Source of the DNA: Brachypodium distachyon
Lineage: Eukaryota; Streptophyta; Magnoliopsida; Poales; Poaceae
Assembly (NCBI RefSeq): GCF_000005505.3
Contig: NC_016132.3
Span: 38,392,914-38,456,913, forward strand
Direction of reading: 5' to 3'
Length of the DNA: 64,000 nt
Shown here: in pieces, positions 1 through 11,019 of the stretch
How the letters are laid out: each line of letters begins with the position of its first letter
Position numbering within the stretch: the stretch's first letter is position 1
Program-made: the position numbers and the translations under genes
The notes under the pieces: generated by a model
Database searches by the model: none
Told to the model about the DNA's origin: nothing
The model's input: the letters and a program-made list of their open reading frames with translations, nothing else

Positions 1-1776
1 AGGTGATTAGCTCGAATCTAAGAATATAGAACCACATTAGTCAATTGTCAATGTAAGTCACAACTGAGCATAAGCTTCAGTGTCACAATAACATGCTAAT
101 AACTAAAATTCATATGACAAGTACTTCGCTACCTCAGAACAAGCATGGTGAGCGCAGTTCTTCAAGTCCATGTTCTTGGTAACACAATCGTCGTAAGCAT
201 GTATTAACTCATGAATTATGGTCTGTTCTATACTATCTTGATATAGCATGTGATTACAGCAAACTTTTACCTGGAAAAAACAATTTGGTAAATCAAAGCA
301 GTTTATGTATGAGGACGGATGGTCATTAGATAGTACTCCCTCCGTTCCATAATTCTTGTCTCAAATTTGACCAAAAATGGATGTATCTATTCCTAAAAGG
401 TGTCTAGATACATGTAATATTTCGACAAGAATTATGGAACGGAGGGAGTACCCAACAAAAGAAGGCATCAATCACTTTACTTAAAATAGAACCCGCAAGG
501 AAAGAAGGAAGGCCAATCAATGAATTTTGAGGGAAAACAATAATCCTTTGGACAACTGCCCTGGCTTAGCCACTAGTAATATACTCCCTCCGTCTCATAT
601 TAAGTGACTCAAATTTGCCCAAATATAAATGTATCTATACCTAAAAGGTGTCCAGATACATGTAATAGAAAGTCAGCTAATATGGGACGGAGGGAGTACT
701 ATCGAGCGAAGTTTTATCTTTAAACTCAGGTTTAACGAAGGATTTGGTCATCCCTTGTTAGTAAAAGGAAAACCATGCATTTCATAATAAGAGAACACAA
801 TAATGCACCCATATACTGAAGTCTTGTTGACAGGATTATGAACCCATAGTAACTCCTGCCAACATGTACAGAAAACAGGAACCAGCCCTGTCTACCCTTG
901 TTCTAAATGTTGGCAAGTGAGGTGCAGACGTGAATTTGACAGGAATTTCCAAAGCCAAACTCCATGCACCTAAAACACAGATGAATTGATCTTTTTGAAC
1001 ACTTTCAGTACTCTAACTATCCTCACAGGTGAGGAAAGTTCATAATTTTAGTTGCTCCTTCCAGTTAAGACTTTCCAAAAACGGGCGAGTGCTGCAAGAC
1101 AATTTATCTCCTCACATATCTAACATCATGGACGAATCTTGACAACCAAACACTATCCTAGTTAATCTTTTGAAAAAGCATGTTCTCAAACAACTAAAAC
1201 TCTATAATTTATCAAATGCTTATAGTAGTCTGGTTTGTATTGAATTGTTATGGCTTGCGAGCAACCAAACACGCTACCTAGCTCCAACCATTGCGGCAAT
1301 GCAAATCAAATTGCCAACATAAACCCTTGCGAGTGCAGTGCCAATCATATAAGCGTCCGGTTCTTCGGAACCAAGGGGCGGGGACAGGACTGGACAGGAC
1401 AGGAGCAGCATACCCCTTGGCGGCTAGCGTAGCCACCAGCACTGGAGCAGATTGACGCCTTGATGATCCCCGGAAACACGGGGCATCCGGCCTTCTCCAT
1501 CCGCTCCTTCAGGAACCGCACCGTCGGATCTACGCATCAAAAATTCACAAAGAGAATCAGCTATGGCGCTCACAGAACCGTCGAAAAGAAACTGCTGGAG
1601 GCGCAAAGCAAGCGCGTACGTTTGAGAGCCGAGGAGATGCCGGCGACGCACTCCTTGAACGGCATGGCGCCGGGGGTGGAGCCGGGGGAGGCGCGCGGTT
1701 GTGGCTGAGAAGCCGCCTCCACTCTGGTGGTCTCCGGCGCGACGTTGTCGCCTTCCCCGACCGCCGCCGCCGCCAT
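1..1776 (-). CDS. ATP23: ATP23-like mitochondrial inner-membrane metalloprotease, 3' end beyond the window
   Basis: Four exons can be joined on the minus strand: 1776-1620, 1529-1414, 280-133 and 17-1, with GT-AG borders and matching phases; the gene continues left of base 1. The protein starts with an Ala/Gln-rich leader, then MPFKECVAGISSALKH, PTVRFLKERMEKAGC, and, in exon 3, NHMLYQDSIEQTIIHELIHA. The HELIH zinc-binding motif (codons at 213-199) and the Cys/His-rich stretch DDCVTKNMDLKNCAHHACSE are hallmarks of the ATP23/Ku70-binding peptidase family (M76). In yeast this enzyme matures Atp6 and assists F1Fo-ATP synthase assembly on the intermembrane-space side of the inner membrane; that role here is inferred from the family. 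Exon 4 begins IRANHL, as in plant homologues. Intron 2 (1413-281) carries two Stowaway MITEs. The start at 1776 is the only ATG in frame with the family N-terminus. Family call is firm; the leader's targeting role is not tested. Confidence 0.9.
336..448. mobile_element. Stowaway MITE in ATP23 intron 2
   Basis: A 113-bp foldback element starts CTCCCTCCGTTCC and ends GGAACGGAGGGAG, flanked by TA on both sides (334-335 and 449-450). The terminal sequence and TA duplication are those of Tc1/mariner-type Stowaway MITEs. Interior ATGTATCTATTCCTAAAAGG is shared with the other copies in the window. Confidence 0.92.
584..696. mobile_element. Stowaway MITE in ATP23 intron 2 (second copy)
   Basis: A 113-bp element starts CTCCCTCCGTCTCATATTAA and ends ATATGGGACGGAGGGAG, flanked by TA. 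Same family as 336-448 but the subtype with the AAGTGACTCAAATTTG interior. Confidence 0.92.
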
Positions 1777-4700
1777 TATTTTCTATCTCCGCCGGCGGCT
1801 AGGCCGGAGGGCAGAGAAGTCAGAATGGGGCTTTAGGTCTACTAGTCTTCAGATTTTTTTTTCTTTTTGAGCGAAACTAGTCTTCAGGGTTTGGGAAGCT
1901 AGGCAAGTTCAGATCTCTGGTCTGAAGTCTGAACTCTTCAGTACTGGACTGGATGGGCGGGCAGGTAACTGGGCTCAATTATATAAAGAGCACCACACAC
2001 GGAACTGGGCCTAGTAGTATTGTAATTAAAACTACCCAAAAACTAGTTGTAAAAAGAATGCTCCTCTAAAAAAAGTTCTAAAAAGAATGCGATGTTCCTA
2101 AACAGAAGGATGCGCGTAAAAAAATACCACAGTAAAAGAATGGTTGTATTACCTGACAAAAGTTTTACCCAAGGACGAAGATCACTGTTAGATCATTTAG
2201 ACTACCTCCCACAGTCCAGCCCACGCATGAGCCACGAGGGCATCAAGAACTGTAATGCTCGAGCAACATTCCCTAAAAAAATGATCGGGTAACAAATGTA
2301 TAGATGACGAAGATCTTCGTATGTAGAGGTTATATTGTTGCCATAGTACTACGCATGGTCTGATATAAAGCATACCCTCCTAATAATTCAGCCTTAAAAT
2401 ATCTATCTGTTCCCAAAGACCAATTCCTAAACAGTCTGTTCCTAAACATGACAGGAATACTTCAAGGTGGTAGGAGAGCGAATGTCAAAGAAAAAAGTGA
2501 CACCAAGAGAGGCACTCCAAGTAGATAGGGTGTATTGATTCTTCATCATCACGAAAGCAATATTTTCTGCTATCATTGTACTCATGTTTTGTGAAGTTAT
2601 TCTTACTCATAAAAATGACTCTCGATCCATGACGATATTAAGAGAAAATTTCTTTTTTTTTAGGGTGGGGATGTACCGCAACACAACCTTTTTTTTCTTT
2701 TTCTCTTTCTAGTGCATACATTTCCATATCATTTTTTTCCGCAGGTGGATTATTGAGTCGACTGAGATCGACGAAGCCTGCGACTCAGCTTGTTTTGGAG
2801 TTGCAGGGATATAATGATTCGCATCAACTGCGTACCAAAAGCCAGCGACAATTCAAGAAAATGAAGTGTATCCAATGTAGTGTACCATGCGATCTTATAG
2901 AGAGACATGGGCAATTCGACTTAGAGTACATAAGTCAAATTGATCTAGCGGTTGAGATCTTAATTGAACCTGATGGTACCCAGATCCAAAATTCCTAACA
3001 CAGCAGAACTGAATCATCTTTACTTCTCCTAAATATATGTTCACCATGACATCTCCAGTCTCCACAATAAACTCCAAAGCCTAAGGTCAAGGATTTCATA
3101 TATATTTGGTGCGTCACATATGGTTTTCACCTTTTTGATGCAAAAGGGGGAATACATTTCATATGTCCCTATGTGGCATTACTTAATTGATAAAAGTATA
3201 TTTTTGGTTCATCAATTGGCAGCATAGTTTAGAAACAATCCATCAACTCGAAACCGTATATATTTGGTCTCTCGATTGGCGAAACCGGATACTTGCAATT
3301 TTTGTACCTGCGGATTTGACTGGTCTTGAGTTCACGAACCATTTCTAGGGTGAACTTGACGCCATCATGGCATCCGACGTGAAATTTTATGGGGAAACCT
3401 TTCCACGTGGAGTAAAAAAGTAGTCACCATTCAAATCCGGATGAAAACGGACCAAAAGTATCCAGGCGGTGGCGGCTCTATTGTTGTCTGGCTGATAGCG
3501 GCCGGCAACGCAACATACAACGCGTGACGAAGAGAGGCTACGAAAAAACTAGTATGCTCAACACGGGCTCGAGAGGGAGGCGAAGGTCGGGGCCGAGGTA
3601 AGGCGTTGTAGGGCGGCTAAATCAATGCTCCGAGGAACTTACTATCTGAAACACTCGAGTAAATCACTAGTCCCTCAACAAAGTTGTCATCATTCATTAA
3701 AACCCATACAGGGGTAAGGTTTTCCTTTCACAACCTCTTTATATTCATTGCGTCATCCGCTGCCTCCGACGCCGCCAAGAAATCACCGCGCTCCCCCAGA
3801 AGATCCGGCAAGCCCATCACCCTCGCCAGGAAGCGTTGGGCCGGTCTCGATATCGGGCTGGAGCAGGTCCTCGCCGACCGTTGCCAGCCGGGAGGAGATG
3901 GAGATTGTCGCCAACGAGGAGTCGGAGCCGGGGAGCTCAGACAAGGATGAAGAACCTCATCAAGAGGAGGGCGGGGAGTTGGTGCTCTGATGCGGAGATG
4001 CAAACCCTCATCTGCATCTCCTCCCTCTCCAAGTGAGCCAGGGAGCTTGCAGTCCAGGCCACGTCCGACTTCAAAGTTCTGGTGAGGAGTTCGGGTCTTT
4101 TGTTAGGTTTAGTGCTAGGTTAATGTTCATGACAGCTGGATCAACGGCACTAACCTCAAATCAATTTCCCCTAGGCTTTTCAAAGTGGCCACCGGTAAAA
4201 AGAAAAACGAGTTACACTTATAATTGGATCCGTGCGCTCGGCGGAAGCTCGTCAATTTCGCTTTGCCTCGTTGAGATTATTGATGTAATTCAACTGCAGC
4301 CTCTGCATGTGGCGGATGAAATCTCCTGAAAGTCGACAGCTAATGGAGTATACACAGCGGCTTCAACATATCAGACGTGTGGACCATGTTTCAGGAAACT
4401 TTCTCACGGCTGACAATTTTGCGTGCAGAGCACACATAACTCCTCGTGGTCCCAACACCTTGCCGCAAAATTGTCAGGACAGTATTCATATCCATTTATT
4501 TACTTGTCGTGATATTACATGCATCTAAATGTTTTTTAAACATAGATACATTCATATTTGAACGAATTTGAGACAAGTAATATGAATCGGAGAGAGTACC
4601 ACAGTATTACCGTACGCGCCAGTTGCGATATATGCATGGCTTGATCGATGAGTGCTCAATCCTCGGAGCACGCAAGGATGCCAACTGGGGCACGCCTTTG

Positions 4701-5280
4701 GAATCAATCACGTTCTCGTTAAGTAAACAAAGTTGTCACTTGTCACAATATTTGCCAGACTTCTTTTTTTGAGAATAAATTTGCCAGAGACTTTGTAACC
4801 TGATCACTTTCAGCCACAATTAATGTGATCTACTCAAGTCACTGAACAGAGTTATTTCCTCGGGTAGTGCATGTTTTAAGGAGGAATCTTTGTGGAGAGC
4901 TAGCTGTCATGTGGTCTGAATGAACTACATGCTAGCTCTCTGCCTTGATATTCAACTGACTGAAGAAAAGGACAAGCTCTCGTGGTCGATCACTAGGAGC
5001 TAAATTCCATTTTTACCATTGACGGATTATAAAAAAATCCTAGTAGTTGCACCGCACCAAGCCAGCAGATCTCTTAAATCGCCGGTTTTTAAAACGTTTA
5101 TACGGTTTACCTAAAAATGGTTTCAATTTGGTCCGGACAGAACATAAATCTAAAACAAGCACCATCAATTTTAAAAAACTAGACGACACTAGATTTCGAA
5201 AATAGAATTCATCAACTAGTTCATAATCCACCGTGGTTCGACAACATACATTTTATCTTCAATCTAAACATTAACCTAGC
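1777..5280. other. Intergenic spacer with decayed repeats
   Basis: No gene is supported here. The first few hundred bases are presumably the ATP23 promoter and 5' UTR. A GC-rich patch at about 3730-4040 gives overlapping open frames in several registers without a recognisable domain. The 3' half of a Stowaway MITE remains at about 4540-4598 (ends CGGAGAGAGTA). The rest is AT-rich, with T-runs at 2650-2735. Confidence 0.6.
4410..4477. repeat. Hairpin around one arm of a 37-bp inverted pair
   Basis: CTGACAATTTTGCG at 4410-4423 is the exact reverse complement of CGCAAAATTGTCAG at 4464-4477, so the stretch can fold with 14-bp arms. The loop holds 4425-4461, which is the exact reverse complement of 5281-5317. 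Read on the minus strand, the loop gives CVLC, matching the Cys motif of the LINE remnant at 5286-5653, so it is probably a second LINE fragment in opposite orientation. Confidence 0.7.
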
Positions 5281-5285
5281 AAGGT

Positions 5286-5653
5286 GTTGGGACCACGAGG
5301 AGTTATGTGTGCTCTGCAATCATGCATCTGAGACCATTGGCCACCTTTGCAGAATTTGCCCTTTCACTATGTAGGCTTAGGATTTGGTGAGGCTCTGGTT
5401 TGCTGATTCCCCGTCCAGAATCGAGACCACCTCATCTGTCGATGAATGGTGGGAGCATGAAGCCATAAAGGGATATTTCGACGGCCTAATCATTTATACC
5501 TGTTGGAACGTGTGGAAGGAGAGAAATCACCGTATTTTTCAGCATCAAGACAGGGATGAGGAGCGTGTTGTTTTTATTTGTTACGAGGAGTTTCAGGCGT
5601 TCAGGATGGCCATGAGACCGTCAATCGTAGGTGTTCAAATTTTGCGTGAGTAG
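5286..5653 (+). mobile_element. LINE (non-LTR retrotransposon) 3' remnant, zf-RVT region
   Basis: The plus strand reads WDHEELCVLCNHASETIGHL, then CRICPF, a stop, and then an open frame with SVDEWWEHEAIKGYFDGLII, YTCWNVWKERNHRIFQ and a short C-terminus ending RE. The C-x2-C, H and C pattern followed by WN-WKERN-RIF is the typical end of plant LINE reverse transcriptases (zf-RVT domain). It is a degenerate fragment with an internal stop and no reverse transcriptase core nearby. Confidence 0.8.
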
Positions 5654-6447
5654 TTCATTGTTGTGTGTGGTCTTTTTTTGTTCTAGCTTTGACCCGTTTA
5701 ACAAAAGCTAGATGTATTCATTTTCTTCTTAATTTAACGTCAGAGCTCCTTAACCTTAATGTTATAGCTCTCCCTCTTCCCCCCACCGACGGTTGTGGGT
5801 TTTTTCAAGGTTAGCTGTCGTCGCAGCACTTTTCTGACGATGGATACAGAATTACAGATATGTTCGATAATGTCGGGGAAAACGAAAAGCTTCTTGCCGT
5901 CAAGTCCCTCGCAAACAACCTAGCTTATTCACCAACTGCAACGGCGGGGTAGGAGGCGGAAGAACTCGAGGAGGAAGAAGACGAGGGAAATACTAGAATA
6001 GAACTCGGGGAGAGAAAATGGAACAGGATATTCGAAGCATTGTGGAACCCAAGTGGCCCACTGGTAACAGGATTGAAATACTGCCGCGATGTTGGAAATG
6101 CGGGATACTCGCAAGTGTATATATACCCCAAGCCAATAATATATAATACGAAATCCCTGATCACGAATCTTTGCGAACCAGCCAATAATAATACTGAGAA
6201 CTAAACTAAATTCTAAAGACACGACCCCTTGATCGATCAAAACGCTGCAAGTATGATATATTTTTTATTTCCTCTTGCAGATGAGGCTTTCTGGCACACA
6301 GATGAGAGACAGACACAGTAGGAGATCTGAAGGCTCCGCTGCTGCTTGCCGGGCTGCCGGAACGCATGCAATGCAACCTTAAAATAAGGCGCCGGCCGGA
6401 GACTGATCGAAAGACTAGCGTTGCAGCAGGCCAAATTAAATCGATCG
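5654..6447. other. Spacer between LINE remnant and wall-associated kinase gene 1
   Basis: The sequence is mixed, with T-runs and short incidental open frames on both strands, and no recognisable gene. The distal part presumably holds the promoter and leader of the plus-strand gene at 6448; no convincing TATA box stands out. Confidence 0.5.
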
Positions 6448-7754
6448 ATGACGGCCAGGTCGCCGGCGCCGGTAGTGATGTTGCTGCTTCTGCTGGCCAC
6501 CATGGCGTCGTCGTCGTTTGTGGGAGCACGAGCAGTAGTTGAACCAGAGGAGGCGATTGGGATGCCCAACTGCGACATTACCTGCGGCGACCTGAAGGTG
6601 CCGTACCCGTTCGGCATGGGCCCGTCCAGGTGCTACTGGCCTGGCTTCAAGATCACCTGCGACCACCGCACCGGCAAACACCCACGGCTGCTTCTCGCCA
6701 ACAACGGCAACAACGGCACCCTCCAACAACAACAACTCCAAGTCCAGGAGCTCTACTTGACGTATCCCTTCCTGCTAGTGACACGCAGCCCCGCCGCCGG
6801 CGGCACCATCGACGGCATGCCCTTCAAGCTGTGGAGCGGCAAGAACCAGCTGACCCTGACTGGCTGCAACGTCCGGGCGACGCTCAAGAACGGCACGCCA
6901 CCATGGCCAGCTGCTCCTCCGTCTGCGAGACCTACGAGACCACCACGGCGCCCTACGCCCTCACGCGCGACTCACTGCCGATGCCATGCTCCGGCACTCA
7001 CTGCTGCCAGGCCGACATCATCGTCAACCGCCAGCATCGTCGTCGTCGTCTTCTTCGCCGCCAGCAGCTCGGCTACCTCACGTCCTACCATGTCGAGCTC
7101 ACGTACCTGAGCTGGAACCGCCGCTCCGACGAGGCGCGGGTCCCCACTCGCGTCTTCCTCGCCGACAAGGGGTGGTTCGAGCATGTCTGGCTCGCTTCCA
7201 ACGAAACAACGACGGCCACAGCAGAAGATCATTATCAGGTGCCCATTTGGCTGCAATGGGAGGTCGTCGGCGACGGCGTGGAGCCGGCTTACCGGCGCAA
7301 CACCACGGCTTACCGGTGCCCCGAGGAAGCAGCTGCCAGAGTCTGCAAGAGCAAACACAGCGCCTGCCGCAAGGGTACAATTGGCTACACTTGCTCCTGT
7401 CATGAAGGTTTCCAGGGAAATCCCTATGTCACCCACGGCTGCAAAGGTATTACCTTCTTTTCATGAGTGTCCTTTAGAAATATATAGCAAAACCGTTTTT
7501 TAATTATTTCCCCCTCTTTTTCTAGAATTAATATATACATACTCCTTGATTTATGTCTGTCATTCCCTGCAATTGGACTAGATTAGCTAGTAACTATACT
7601 AATTTGAGACCACGAAAATGACTATGAACATGCCGCAGATCGTTGCTACTACCGTGATTTAAACGATTCAGCCAACAACTGCACGTGCCCGCTAGGAGCC
7701 CAAGGCAACCCTTACCGGCCTGACGGCTGCACCGGTCTCGTCACACATCAGTAA
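6448..7754 (+). pseudogene. Wall-associated receptor kinase ectodomain gene, frameshifted and lacking a kinase
   Basis: Two exons: 6448-7446 and 7639-7754. The ATG at 6448 opens a signal peptide (VVMLLLLLATMASSSFVGA), then MPNCDITCGDLKVPYPFGMG, the start of a galacturonan-binding GUB_WAK_bind domain. At about 6895-6903 the frame breaks: NGT is in the first frame, while MASCSSVCETYETTTAPYAL and the rest (GWFEHVWL, VPIWLQWEV, CKSKHSACRKGTIGYTC, GNPYVTHGCK) lie in another. The fit is one missing base. Exon 2 encodes an EGF-like piece (DRCYYRDLNDSANNCTCPLG) and stops at 7754. No transmembrane segment or kinase follows, and a Helitron begins at 7761. Intact family members sit in the plasma membrane and sense cell-wall pectin. 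The similar, more complete gene at 11020-13612 suggests local duplication. Confidence 0.82.
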
Positions 7755-7760
7755 AACTTA

Positions 7761-8318
7761 TCTATTATTACTTTCTAATAAATTGGAGTTAGTGATGATT
7801 GCCACGGACGCGGTAGGTCAACTTTGTTGAAATTACAACAAATATGTCACTTCCTGTTATTTCCTCTCCTTCCCGTTTTATTCATGATTCTTCCTCCTCC
7901 ACCTTACTACCGACGCCACCGCACCCATGTGAGCCCATGCCCGAGCCTCCCCCTCCACCCCCAGCCCGATGTCTCCTCCTCCGTCTTACAACCGAGGCCA
8001 ACCGACGCCACGGCACTCCGAGCAAAGCCGTCACATCGCCGCCCGCTTCACCTGTTCTCCCACTACCTCCGCCGCCGCCAGCCGCCGGACTTGTGGGAGA
8101 TGGCGGACCTTGACGGCGCCATGAGCTACTTGCTTCATTATGCCCGTCGCGTCAACTCCTCACTAGACCTCGCAACTCGGTGCAGCCGCATGACCGCATC
8201 CCCCAGCGCCCTAAGCGTCCCGACCTTCCCAGCCTTCGCCAACACCTGCGCACCCCCTTGCAGCTGATTCCAGCCACCGTGTTCCATAGCAAAGCACGGG
8301 CACACCTGCTAGTACTAG
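7761..8318 (+). mobile_element. Non-autonomous Helitron
   Basis: The element starts TCTATTATTAC after host A (7760) and ends CTAG at 8318 before host T. A GC hairpin, CCATAGCAAAGCACGGG (8284-8300), lies just upstream of the 3' end; an alternative CTAG ends at 8312. These are the defining Helitron features: 5' TC, 3' hairpin plus CTRR, A|T target, no target duplication. The near-5' sequence AAATTGGAGTTAGTG also occurs in the larger copy at 37705-38750. The interior is Pro-codon-rich and has no helicase, so it depends on enzymes supplied from elsewhere. Confidence 0.8.
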
Positions 8319-8597
8319 TGAGGCTTCCATTTTCATTTTCACTATACAACAACAACATATATACGGAGTACTTGATACTCTATATGCACTAGCATTATTA
8401 AGATTTTTGATTGGCTCAGATTTTGAATTGTGCGCCTCCAAGTTTTTGCATATTAATTTGAATTCTGGGTGATGAACTAGTTCAAATGGTGGTGGTCTCA
8501 CATTTTCCTGAGTTCAAAAGGTTCCAAAAAAGTTGAAAACTAGTTCAAACTAGCCATAATTTGAATTTGAAACTACTCTGCCACTGGAACACAAGTT

Positions 8598-8885
8598 CAT
8601 TAGTACAAAACAGGCTATAGGTGACCACCATCAGTGGTGGGTATTAGGAACCCGCCACTGATGACCCCCTATCAGTGTCGGGTCCAAAAATCCAGCCACC
8701 GATGGCTCCCTCGAGAACCCACAAAAAAAAACGACCCATCAATGGCGGCTCCTCCAAAATACGCCACTGATAACCCCCTATCAGTGGCTATGCTATCATT
8801 GGTGGTTTTACCTCCAAAACCCACCACTGATGACACACCTATCCGTGGCGGTTTTTAATTAAAAACCCGCCACTAATACCCTCCT
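8598..8885 (+). repeat. CACTA-like transposon terminus with GCCACTGAT repeat array
   Basis: The motif CCGCCACTGAT and its inverse ATCAGTGGCGG (with CCACCACTGAT, CATCAGTGGTGGG and other variants) recurs at least eight times within about 290 bases in both orientations. The left edge, CATTAGTACAAAACAGGC, resembles a decayed CACTA end followed by the subterminal transposase-binding repeats usual in grass CACTA elements. No opposite terminus or transposase was found, so the extent of the element is unknown. Confidence 0.5.
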
Positions 8886-11019
8886 AAAGACCGCTGAAAT
8901 TTGAAAAAAAATTCATAACTAATTCATAAAAAATCAAATAAATGTGATTTTTTTTCTAAAGTTAGATCTTGCCATGCCAAACAATATTACCAAATATACA
9001 TAAAAAAAATTTGGTTTAAAAAATGATTTTCCATTTTCTAAATGCAAAAAATAAAGTATTTTATGAAGCAAGTACAATTGTTATGTCTCAAAATGGCCCT
9101 TATCCAATTTCCACACGAAGTAGACCATATTTCATTGCTAGTGTCCAAAACTTTGGAATTTTCTAGCTTTTTAGCAACTTTTTTCCGTTTAAATGAATTT
9201 CTTGTTATTTCCCAAAAGTTATTCAAATTTGAACTACAAGTGTGTGATAGTTCGTTCCAATTTTTTTTCCAAAAAATCATTTTAAAGTACCCAAGTAAGA
9301 TTCAAAGAGGGTGTTGAAATATTCAACACCTTGCCATGATAAGATGTGCCGACAATTTTCACCTCATCTTAAAAAAAAGTCAAACAATATTAAAAAAAGT
9401 CAAAAAAGTAGGTTATTTAGCATGGAGTCCTTATATGCGGTACTAGTTGACATGAAAAATGATAAACTTGAATTTTGACAATTGTTAAAAAAAAACCCTT
9501 CACAAAATAGCTTATCAGGTATGAATGTTTATGTCCTTGAAGCCAAATGACCAAAATACTAGTCATTTCTATGTTTTAGTTTATGATAACGTTCTCATTT
9601 TTTGCACAAAGGTGCGTCTTGCAGTGCCAAACAATGTCGCCAAAGAGATTTACAAATTTCCTTGTTTTATAGTTGTAAAGACAAAAAAAACCAAAATTTC
9701 AGGACCATCACAATTTGACCCGCATGGGTCTAAAATAAAAGACGGGGAACCTGCGTGCTTGCATGCGATTGGTGGAGCATTGCAGCCATTGGATCGATGA
9801 CATGTCTCGCCCAAGGCCGTTGATCTCCCCCTCTCTGCTCCCATTCTCATTCTCCTGGATCGACCCCTTCTCTCTGCTCACATCCCGAATTCCCGAGTGA
9901 CCATCGATCTCCCCACCTCCCTTCCGAGCAGCAATCTCTCCCTCCTCCCCACCTCTCTCTTCTCCCTGCCTCGGCAACGCAGGCAACCGCCGCCCTCCTC
10001 CCTGCCTCGTCCGCCTGATCCCGCTGCCACCGGATTGCCTCGGCCCCGCCCTTCGTCGCCGGATCCTCCTCCGCCCGACGGCCGGCCCTCCCGCCGCCAC
10101 TGGATCCGCCGCCGCCGGATCCCGTGCACAGGAGGGTGAAGGTCTACTCGGAACTCCCCCCTCCTGTCTCTCGGTTCATCTCTCTCTGTCTTTCTAACTC
10201 TCCCGGATCTGTCTCTTTCAGTCTGCAGAAGAGTTTGCCGCCGGCATGGAGTTCCGAGCTCGCGGCGGGCGTGGAGACGAGTTCGTCGCCGGCGTGTAGA
10301 GGAGGTCCCCGCCGCTGCCTCCTGCCTCCTCCACTCGGGGTCCCCATGCCGTGGGTGTGCCACAAAATAACGGTGTACTCCAGCAAATTTTCTAATTAAT
10401 TAATATCACTTTTGGTCAGAAATTAAAATTATTATAATCATTCTCCACCCTGAATTTTCCTGGGATTTCCTTAATCGGTTTATGTATTTTTATTTGAATT
10501 AAAATGATTAAGGGATATTGGATTTAAGAGAGGGATTTTGATAATCAGATTTTTATAGATTTCTAGTTTCTTATTTGATGATTTCTTATATCTAGACAAG
10601 ATAGATGAGAGAGATCATTAAGATTGGATTCATGATGAGAAACTAGACAAGTAGTATTCAAGTTCATAAGGTTTTGAAACTCCACATAAAGGCATCAGTT
10701 AAGATTCTTCAAATAAATCGAAGAAAAAATAATAATTCCAAATGAACCTCCAATAAAGTTTTTGGAAAATGGTAATTTTTATTTTTATTAAAGAAAAAAT
10801 TGTTAACAATTGAGAAACCATCTCAAATAAGTTATTAAAGACAAAAGAAATTAAAATAGAGGAAAATAATAATTAATTAAATAGAATTATTTGTCTTTCA
10901 TTTGGAGATAGACGACTTCTCTATCGCATTTGCGAAGGCCAATATGCTGGTTTATTGAAGACAAAAAGGAAAGAAATTAAAGACCTTTATTTTTTGTTTT
11001 GAATGCTCCGGCCATGCAG
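8886..11019. other. Non-genic spacer, possibly the interior of a CACTA-derived element
   Basis: AT-rich sequence runs to about 9700, with a motif repeated at about 8965 and 9610 (CTTGCCATGCCAAACAAT and CTTGCAGTGCCAAACAAT). A GC-rich block at about 9830-10370 gives incidental open frames on both strands with no recognisable domain; it looks like captured or low-complexity DNA. AT-rich sequence resumes from 10380 to the exon at 11020. No gene is supported. Confidence 0.5.

Noticed and set aside
7824..8267. 147-codon open frame in the first Helitron
   Set aside because: Contained within the transposon and Pro-rich by composition.
9878..10363. 161-codon Arg-rich minus-strand open frame
   Set aside because: GC-rich low-complexity block open in several frames at once, no domain; compositional artefact or TE interior.
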